DNA of 5,056 nt from positions 1 to 5,056 of the forward strand of contig JALSPX010000031.1 of the NCBI GenBank assembly GCA_026985755.1, given 5' to 3'. Positions 1-4,639 of this stretch are shown here, piece by piece. This DNA comes from Sulfurovum sp. GTDB taxonomy: Bacteria > Campylobacterota > Campylobacteria > Campylobacterales > Sulfurovaceae. The notes beneath the pieces are model-generated. The model was given only the letters and a program-made list of their open reading frames with translations. It was not told the origin of the DNA and searched no databases. The translations under genes and the position numbers were made by a program. The first letter of the stretch is position 1. Every line of letters starts with the position of its first letter.

Positions 1-1
1 T

Positions 2-100
2 GAAAAAATAGTAAAAGACATAGCTAAAAAAGCTTTAGATGAAAATAGCAGATGGGTAGTGATGCACGATAACAGAAAAGCAAAACCAAGTGTGGAGTAG
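2..100 (+). CDS. C-terminal tail of an unidentified protein (partial at left edge)
   Basis: Reading frame 2 is open from the window edge to a TAG at 98-100 and encodes 32 residues, with a stretch reading SRWVVMHDNRKAKP near the end. The residues before it look like a charged amphipathic helix (IVKDIAKKALDEN). The other two forward frames meet a stop within the first nine bases. I do not recognise the family from so short a piece. It is followed by about 150 bp of very AT-rich DNA, so it is probably the last gene of a preceding unit rather than part of the operon starting at 252. A 33-codon open frame at a window edge could occur by chance, hence moderate confidence. Confidence 0.5.
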   Translation, partial: EKIVKDIAKKALDENSRWVVMHDNRKAKPSVE

Positions 101-251
101 TTTAAAGTTAAAGATTGATATTCATTTTATATTTGATACTACTATTTTAAAATTATTATGATAAAATTAAAAAAATAAGAAAAAATATACTATTTATTTT
201 TTTATTGTTTTACTAATAAATATACATTAATGAAAGGTCTATTAATAAAAA
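101..251 (+). promoter_or_regulatory. AT-rich leader, probable promoter region of the seven-gene operon
   Basis: This is the only non-coding stretch of any length in the window, and it lies directly before the first operon gene. It is made almost wholly of A and T. Possible -10 elements are TATACT at 186-191 and TATACA at 221-226, with a T-rich run (about 192-210) between them. T-rich tracts upstream of the -10 are typical of sigma-70 promoters in Campylobacterota, which often lack a clear -35 box. No good -35 box at 16-18 bp spacing is visible for either. There is no GC-rich hairpin followed by a T-run, so no recognisable terminator for the preceding gene, and no inverted repeat that stands out from the base composition. 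Confidence 0.35.
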
Positions 252-662
252 ATGCCACCATTAAGAATACGAAAGATATTTATAAGCCATGCATGGAAAT
301 ATGATGAACATTATTGGAAAGTAGTCAATTGGTTAAATGATGCACCTAATTTTGCTTGGGAAAACTGTTCTGTTCCAAAGCATGATAGTTGTCCTGATGA
401 TAGTTCAGAAGAAGCGTTGAAAAAATGTATGGATGGTCAAATACAAAAAGCAGATTGCATAGTTATATTTGGTGGTATGTATTCTGCATATAGTGATTGG
501 ATAGAATATGAAGTCATAAAGGCTTATTTGGAAGATAAAACCATAATTGGTGTTAAGCCATGGGGACAAGAAAGAATGCCAAAAATTGTGCAAGACTATG
601 CAAATGTAATAGTTGGATGGAATCAGAGCAGTGTCGTTGATGCCATTAGAGAAAATTCATAA
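252..662 (+). CDS. MTH538/ThsB-type TIR-like protein (first TIR gene of the operon)
   Basis: A 136-residue single-domain protein of the MTH538 TIR-like family (DUF1863), the family of the Thoeris sensor-synthase ThsB. Visible features: the first strand and loop KIFISHAWKYDEHY (8-21), the family-typical WENCSVPKHD (36-45), the hydrophobic strand ADCIVIFGG (67-75), and SDWIEYEVIKAY (81-92), in which Glu87 aligns with the catalytic Glu of ThsB (RYE context). The C-terminal IVGWNQSSVVDAI is also typical. ThsB proteins use NAD+ to make cyclic ADP-ribose-type signals after phage sensing; whether this one does is inference. A stop (TAA, 243-245) lies in frame just upstream, so ATG 252 is the earliest start. 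The only SD-like string, AAAGG at 233-237, is rather far away (14 nt). It is cytoplasmic, with no signal peptide or membrane segment. The next gene starts 6 bp later in the same frame. Confidence 0.9.
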   Translation: MPPLRIRKIFISHAWKYDEHYWKVVNWLNDAPNFAWENCSVPKHDSCPDDSSEEALKKCMDGQIQKADCIVIFGGMYSAYSDWIEYEVIKAYLEDKTIIGVKPWGQERMPKIVQDYANVIVGWNQSSVVDAIRENS

Positions 663-668
663 AATCAT

Positions 669-1583
669 ATGAATATGTCTACTTTTTACCCATCCGTCTC
701 AAGTGTAGCCAAAAATAAACTTAGTGTAATGGATCACATAGAGATATTGCTTGCTCTTAGGTGTCCTCATTTTCTCATCTCTGCTTATGACTTTTCACAT
801 CTTACAAACAACGACAAAGAAAAAATAAATAGTAAAATAGTCGAAAACAATATTGACCTGCTATTGGATTCTGGCATGTATGAGAAAGCATGGTCTGGAA
901 ATGCAAAATGGGATTATGAAAAATATTTAGAAACCATCAAAAAGATCAGATATAATCATGTTTTTAACTTTGATGAATACATTAATCCTACTGATGTGCC
1001 TATCGATGAGATCGCCACATCTGTTAATGAATCGGATATATCAAATCTGGTACCTATTGTACATACTAGCAAAATAGAAGATCTGCCCTCTCTGTGTGTA
1101 GAAGTAGCTAGTTTAGATAATGTGGAAATGATGGCTATACCAGAAAGAGAACTTGGCAATGGTATCATGGAAGGCGTGTATACTATTATACAAATCAGAG
1201 AAAAGTTAAAAAAACTAGAAAAATACACCAAGATACATCTACTAGGTACAGGCAATCCTCTTTCGCTCTTGATATATTCTGCATTTGGTGTAGATTCTTT
1301 TGATGGATTGGACTGGTGTCAGACAGTGGCGGATTTTGATACTGCCACATTGCATCATTCATTACAGTTGGATTTTTTTGCCCATCAGAGCCATTATGGA
1401 GCCAGTAGAGATATGAGTTATATGGTAAGGCTTTTTGCTCACAATCTGGAGTTTTATACACAATGGATGGAGGAAATCAATAAAGAGTTGTCTCAAGGCA
1501 ACATAGACCAGATGATGCAGTATTATTTGCCAAATGAAATTGGAAGCAAAATAATGAAGGTGTATCATGCAAAATCGTATTAA
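669..1583 (+). CDS. TGT-like (tRNA-guanine transglycosylase fold) protein, type IV CBASS Cap10-like
   Basis: A 304-residue protein with landmarks of the TGT TIM barrel. LLDSGMYE (65-72) matches the TGT DSGG/F region, with Asp67 in the position of the general Asp. LLGTGNP (191-197) matches the substrate-binding glycine region. GVDSFDGLDWC (207-217) matches the GxDxFDC segment, with Asp212 in the place of the nucleophilic Asp. Canonical bacterial TGT is about 370 residues and ends with a CxCxxC...His zinc site; here only Cys32, Cys143 and Cys217 exist, so that site is absent. It is therefore not the housekeeping queuosine enzyme. Known TGTs exchange guanine for 7-deazaguanine bases in tRNA, and TGT-like relatives act in DNA modification (DpdA) and type IV CBASS. 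Its OGG and QueC neighbours point to the CBASS-like group. Start 669 or 675 is possible; neither has a good SD. Its 3' end overlaps the next gene by 17 bp. Confidence 0.85.
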   Translation: MNMSTFYPSVSSVAKNKLSVMDHIEILLALRCPHFLISAYDFSHLTNNDKEKINSKIVENNIDLLLDSGMYEKAWSGNAKWDYEKYLETIKKIRYNHVFNFDEYINPTDVPIDEIATSVNESDISNLVPIVHTSKIEDLPSLCVEVASLDNVEMMAIPERELGNGIMEGVYTIIQIREKLKKLEKYTKIHLLGTGNPLSLLIYSAFGVDSFDGLDWCQTVADFDTATLHHSLQLDFFAHQSHYGASRDMSYMVRLFAHNLEFYTQWMEEINKELSQGNIDQMMQYYLPNEIGSKIMKVYHAKSY

Positions 1584-2262
1584 TGGTGCTATTGAAGTGA
1601 TTTGCAAAGAGATTAAAGAGAAAGAAACTTTTAGTTGGAAAAAGGCTACAGAAGAGAGATTGTTGTTTGAACTGGTCTTAGCGATACTTGGGAGCCAAAA
1701 TAGGTATGAAGTAGCCTTGAGGTTTTCCGAAGAGATCAAAAAACATGGGCTACTTAAAGAAAGGTTGAGAAGTAGTATTGCAGAACTTGAAGAGGAGATT
1801 CATGCTATTTTATCGACGGCACTTGATGTGGATAACAATATAGTTAAATACCGTTTTCCAAATGTAAAAGCCAGATATATAGCTTATGACCTTTATTACT
1901 TTAAATCAATAGGTGGAATCAAAAACCTACTTAGAAACATTGATGATACTGCTAACTTAAGAGCATTTTTTGTAAAAGAGATCAAAGGTATAGGTCCAAA
2001 ACAGTCAAGTCACTTTTTGCGTAATATAGGTTACTCCAATGAACTCGCTGTACTTGATGTGCATATACTGAGATATATGAAGATTCAAGGAATTATTGGA
2101 GAGGGTTATGAAAAGGCGATTGGCACATTGAAACAATATGAAAAACTTGAAGCTATGTTGATAGAGTTTTTGAAGTTTATGCAGTATCCTATAGGTCTTG
2201 TAGATCAGGCAATATGGATTGTTATGAGAGTCTATCAGAAGGATTTTGCAAAATGGCAATAG
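1567..2262 (+). CDS. OGG-like HhH-GPD DNA glycosylase/AP lyase, type IV CBASS Cap11-like
   Basis: A 231-residue helix-hairpin-helix glycosylase close to the archaeal/bacterial Ogg2 group (usually about 210 residues). The N-terminal helix ELVLAILGSQNRYEVA (35-50) matches the Ogg core. The HhH hairpin KGIGPKQSSHFLRN (140-153) carries the likely Schiff-base lysine, Lys145. LDVHILRYM (163-171) carries the catalytic Asp164; the Lys-Asp spacing of 19 fits human OGG1. Both catalytic residues are thus present. Ogg enzymes remove 8-oxoguanine from DNA and cut the strand, but between TGT-like and QueC-like genes this one more likely acts on, or recognises, a 7-deazaguanine-type base or conjugate, as proposed for the type IV CBASS trio. 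GAAGG at 1556-1560, 6 nt before ATG 1567, supports the start, which lies inside the end of the TGT-like gene (17-bp overlap). The end overlaps the QueC-like start by 10 bp. Confidence 0.88.
   Translation: MQNRINGAIEVICKEIKEKETFSWKKATEERLLFELVLAILGSQNRYEVALRFSEEIKKHGLLKERLRSSIAELEEEIHAILSTALDVDNNIVKYRFPNVKARYIAYDLYYFKSIGGIKNLLRNIDDTANLRAFFVKEIKGIGPKQSSHFLRNIGYSNELAVLDVHILRYMKIQGIIGEGYEKAIGTLKQYEKLEAMLIEFLKFMQYPIGLVDQAIWIVMRVYQKDFAKWQ
2239..2243 (+). promoter_or_regulatory. Ribosome binding site that fixes the QueC-like start
   Basis: AAGGA lies 9 nt before ATG 2253, inside the end of the OGG-like gene. It favours that ATG over the in-frame ATG at 2214, which would add 13 residues of unlikely N-terminus ahead of the PP-loop strand. 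Confidence 0.65.
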
Positions 2263-2840
2263 TAAGTTTAGTCTCTGGAGGACTTGATTCTTCCTTGATG
2301 TCTCTTTTGGCAAAAGAGAATGGAAATATACAGTATCCACTCTTTATAAATTATGGTCAATTAGCTTACGAAAAAGAGTGGCTCGCATGTCAATCAATAC
2401 ATAGTAGGTATGATTTACCAGTTCCAAAAAAAATGGATATTGATGGTTATGGTAAGACTGTTTTATCTGGACTTACATCCAAAGACAAGGCAATCAAAAG
2501 TGAAGCATTTTTGCCTGGAAGAAATCTCATGTTTTTAGTTATGGGAGCTGCTTATGCCAAAGAGGTAGGAGCTACCGCTATAGCTATAGGTTTCTTGAAA
2601 GAAGATACGGCTATTTTCAATGATCAAACTGAACAATTTTTACGGAAAGCTCAAGATATTATCCAGTATAGTATAGGCAAAGAGATACAAATAATTACAC
2701 CTCTTAGAGACTTTTACAAACAAGAAGTAGTTGCACTGGCTAAGCTAAAAGGTTTATATGGTACATATTCTTGTCATTCAGGTGAAGATAAGCCTTGTGG
2801 CAAGTGTATAGCGTGTGAAGAATACCATTTTAAGGAGTAA
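2253..2840 (+). CDS. QueC-like 7-deazaguanine ligase (PP-loop ATPase), type IV CBASS Cap9-like
   Basis: A 195-residue QueC-family protein. The N-terminal strand MAIVSLVSGGLDSS (1-14) holds the SGGxDS ATP-pyrophosphatase loop. LPGRN (87-91) matches the QueC vPGRN motif. The C-terminus has a zinc knuckle, Cys174-x7-Cys182-x2-Cys185-x2-Cys188. QueC (about 220-230 residues) converts 7-carboxy-7-deazaguanine (CDG) and ammonia to preQ0 with ATP. The QueC YPDCR-type segment is replaced here by IFNDQTEQF (121-129), so substrate use probably differs. Cap9 of type IV CBASS, a QueC relative, is reported to couple a 7-deazaguanine base to the N-terminus of the CD-NTase; by analogy this protein may modify the Met-Gly-Gly-Gly TIR protein encoded 3 bp downstream. 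No QueD, QueE or FolE is present, so CDG would come from the host pathway. A start at 2214 is possible but less likely. Confidence 0.9.
   Translation: MAIVSLVSGGLDSSLMSLLAKENGNIQYPLFINYGQLAYEKEWLACQSIHSRYDLPVPKKMDIDGYGKTVLSGLTSKDKAIKSEAFLPGRNLMFLVMGAAYAKEVGATAIAIGFLKEDTAIFNDQTEQFLRKAQDIIQYSIGKEIQIITPLRDFYKQEVVALAKLKGLYGTYSCHSGEDKPCGKCIACEEYHFKE
2831..2837 (+). promoter_or_regulatory. Strong ribosome binding site of the Met-Gly-Gly-Gly TIR gene
   Basis: TAAGGAG, a near-perfect Shine-Dalgarno, sits 6 nt before ATG 2844 and overlaps the end of the QueC-like gene. It is among the best in the operon. It makes the start, and so the N-terminal glycine run, secure. Confidence 0.85.
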
Positions 2841-2843
2841 AAG

Positions 2844-3335
2844 ATGGGTGGTGGATTAGGAAATAGTTTTAATATAGGTGATATTAAAGCATTAGAAGAA
2901 AAAGCAAAAAAAGAGCTATCTTCTGGTAAGAAAAATGTATTTATTAGCTTCTCGCATAAAGACATTGACGAAGTAAATTTATTGCGTGGGCAGGCAAAAA
3001 ATGATGCTAATGATTTAGAGTTTTCTGACTATTCTGTAAAAGAGCCATTTAATAGTGAGAATGCGGATTATATAAAACGAAAGATTACGGAAAAAATAGA
3101 AAAAGCTTCAGTTACTTTAGTATATATGACAAAAGCTGCTGCCCAAAGCGATTGGGTAAAGTGGGAAGTAGAAAAAAGTCTCAAAATGGGGAAAGGTGTA
3201 ATTGCCGTCTATCCGGGAGATAAGCCTCCTTCTATGCCATCATTTATTACAGATAATGGAATCAAAGCAGTACAGTGGAATCATGATGCAATGACAAAGG
3301 CTATTGATGAAGCATCTAGAAAGAGGAATAAATGA
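2844..3335 (+). CDS. MTH538/ThsB-type TIR-like protein with N-terminal Gly-rich arm; candidate substrate of the QueC-like ligase
   Basis: A 163-residue protein. Residues 1-30 form an arm before the fold: MGGGLGNSFNIG, then a charged helix (13-25). The TIR-like domain follows, with NVFISFSHKDID (31-42), the family-typical FSDYSVKEPF (60-69), strand VTLVYMT (90-96) and SDWVKWEVEKSL (102-113), where Glu108 aligns with the ThsB catalytic Glu. The end VQWNHDAMTKAI is typical of the family. The first TIR gene of this operon has the same fold but begins almost at its first strand and starts Met-Pro-Pro. Removal of Met by methionine aminopeptidase would expose Gly2, the kind of N-terminus modified by Cap9-type QueC enzymes. 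It is the only operon product with Gly at position 2. The likely role is an NAD+-using signal synthase or effector whose activity depends on N-terminal conjugation (inference). The start is fixed by the SD at 2831-2837; ATGA overlap with the next gene. Confidence 0.88.
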   Translation: MGGGLGNSFNIGDIKALEEKAKKELSSGKKNVFISFSHKDIDEVNLLRGQAKNDANDLEFSDYSVKEPFNSENADYIKRKITEKIEKASVTLVYMTKAAAQSDWVKWEVEKSLKMGKGVIAVYPGDKPPSMPSFITDNGIKAVQWNHDAMTKAIDEASRKRNK

Positions 3336-4639
3336 AACCGCTATGCTTCATACTCATGCCATTTGGTAAAAAAAAAGATGAAAAAGGTAGAGAGATAGAC
3401 TTTGATACTATTTACAATACACTCATTCAACCTGCTGTAGAAGAAGCAGGTATGGAAGCTGTAAGAGCAGATGAAGAGATGGTGGGTGGTTTTATACATA
3501 AGCCTATGTTTGAACGACTATTGTTATGTGATTATGCTATCGCTGACCTTACTACGGCTAATGCCAATGTATTTTATGAGCTTGGCGTGAGACATGCTGC
3601 TCGTCCGCATCATACACTTTCAGTATTTTCAGAAAATACAACCTTGCCCTTTGATGTTCGTCCATTACGGTCATATCCTTATAAGTTAGATAAAAATCAA
3701 AATCTTTCTCAACTTGATATAGACAAAGAAGCTATCTATAGATGGCTGATGGAAGCAAAAAAGAAGCCCACAACTGACAGCCCACTATTCCAGTTTTTTG
3801 ATGACTTGACTCCTCAAAAGATATCACATGAAAAAACAGATATTTTTAGGGAGCAAGTAGAGTATTCATTGCAAGCCAAAAAAGAGCTCACTAGACTTAG
3901 AGAAGCTAAAGACCTTGAAGGCATAAAAGCATTTGAAGAGAATTTGAACTTTGAAGGCACAGAGGGAGGGGTGCTGATAGATATATATTTGAGTTACCGA
4001 GCACTGAACGCTTGGGAAGAGATGGTTGAGCTAGAGTCTAAGATGCCACTGTACCTACAAAATAGTCTACTTGTCAGAGAACAACTTGGTTTTGCACTTA
4101 ATAGACTGGGCAAAAGAAAAGAAGCAGAAAATGTACTGCTTGAAGCCATAGAAAAGTATGGTGAGAGTAGTGAAACTCTAGGGCTTTTAGGTAGAGTCTA
4201 TAAAGACAGATGGAAAGATGAGACAAACCCTATACTTAAAACATCATGGTTGCATAAAGCCATAGACACCTATGTAAGAGGATTTCAGACTGACATAAGA
4301 GATGCCTACCCAGGTGTAAATGCCATTACTCTTATGAGTTCGCTAAATGAAGTTGACCCCAGACTAAAAGAGCTATTGCCTGTAGTACTTTTTGCTACTA
4401 AACAACGCATAGCACAAACTAGTCCAGACTACTGGGACTATGCTACACTGATGGAACTGGAAGTTATAGCCCATCATCCCAAAGAGGCTAAAGAAGCTTT
4501 GCTAAAAGCATTGCCTTTAGCAGATGAAGAGTGGATGAAAAAAACTACTAGAGATACTATGGAGATGCTTAGAGAGAAGTGGAAAGAGCGAGGAGAAGAT
4601 GTGGCTTGGTTGGATGAGGTTGTGGAGGGATTGAGATGA
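3332..4639 (+). CDS. NDT-like (DRHyd-type) domain fused to TPR/TRAFs-binding (DUF4071, ASK-like) region
   Basis: A 435-residue two-part protein. Residues 1-120 resemble the nucleoside 2-deoxyribosyltransferase/DRHyd Rossmann-like fold: CFILMPFG (5-12), RADE (45-48), and CDYAIADLT (66-74) followed by ANANVFYELG (76-85), with Asp72 and Glu83 in the places of family active-site residues. Residues about 170-435 are helical with TPR-like repeats (for example 248-290) and the DAYPGVNAITL segment (324-334) diagnostic of the TRAFs-binding domain (DUF4071) of eukaryotic ASK/MAP3K5 kinases. Bacterial relatives often sit with TIR genes in conflict loci. The N-terminal domain could hydrolyse or bind a nucleotide signal, for instance an ADP-ribose product of the TIR proteins, while the repeats bind a partner; this is inference. 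Cytoplasmic. ATG 3332 overlaps the previous stop (ATGA) with GAGGA at 3323-3327. To the eye it is somewhat less AT-rich than the TIR genes. Confidence 0.85.
   Translation: MKPLCFILMPFGKKKDEKGREIDFDTIYNTLIQPAVEEAGMEAVRADEEMVGGFIHKPMFERLLLCDYAIADLTTANANVFYELGVRHAARPHHTLSVFSENTTLPFDVRPLRSYPYKLDKNQNLSQLDIDKEAIYRWLMEAKKKPTTDSPLFQFFDDLTPQKISHEKTDIFREQVEYSLQAKKELTRLREAKDLEGIKAFEENLNFEGTEGGVLIDIYLSYRALNAWEEMVELESKMPLYLQNSLLVREQLGFALNRLGKRKEAENVLLEAIEKYGESSETLGLLGRVYKDRWKDETNPILKTSWLHKAIDTYVRGFQTDIRDAYPGVNAITLMSSLNEVDPRLKELLPVVLFATKQRIAQTSPDYWDYATLMELEVIAHHPKEAKEALLKALPLADEEWMKKTTRDTMEMLREKWKERGEDVAWLDEVVEGLR
4624..4629 (+). promoter_or_regulatory. Ribosome binding site of the canonical TIR gene
   Basis: GGAGGG lies 6 nt before ATG 4636, inside the end of the NDT-like/TPR gene. 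It supports the start in the ATGA overlap. Confidence 0.7.

Noticed and set aside
140..175. Palindromic AT string (ATTTTAAAAT and flanking TTTTAA...TTAAAA) as a terminator or operator
   Set aside because: There is no GC in the stem and no following T-run; such palindromes are expected by chance in DNA this AT-rich.
405..593. Minus-strand open frame inside the first TIR gene
   Set aside because: Aromatic-rich shadow without any motif, antisense to a well-supported domain.
956..1739. Overlapping minus-strand open frames (956-1255, 1195-1461, 1362-1739)
   Set aside because: They are antisense to the TGT-like and OGG-like genes, with low-complexity or Cys/His/Ser-rich translations and no recognisable domain; shadows of AT-rich coding DNA.
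2214..2252. Longer QueC-like start at ATG 2214
   Set aside because: It would add 13 residues before the PP-loop strand, whereas QueC proteins begin just before that strand; ATG 2253 has AAGGA at good spacing.
2253..2840. Housekeeping queuosine operon or Qat system
   Set aside because: QueD, QueE, FolE and QueF are absent and the TGT lacks its zinc site; for Qat, the ATPase QatA, QatB and the TatD nuclease QatD are absent.
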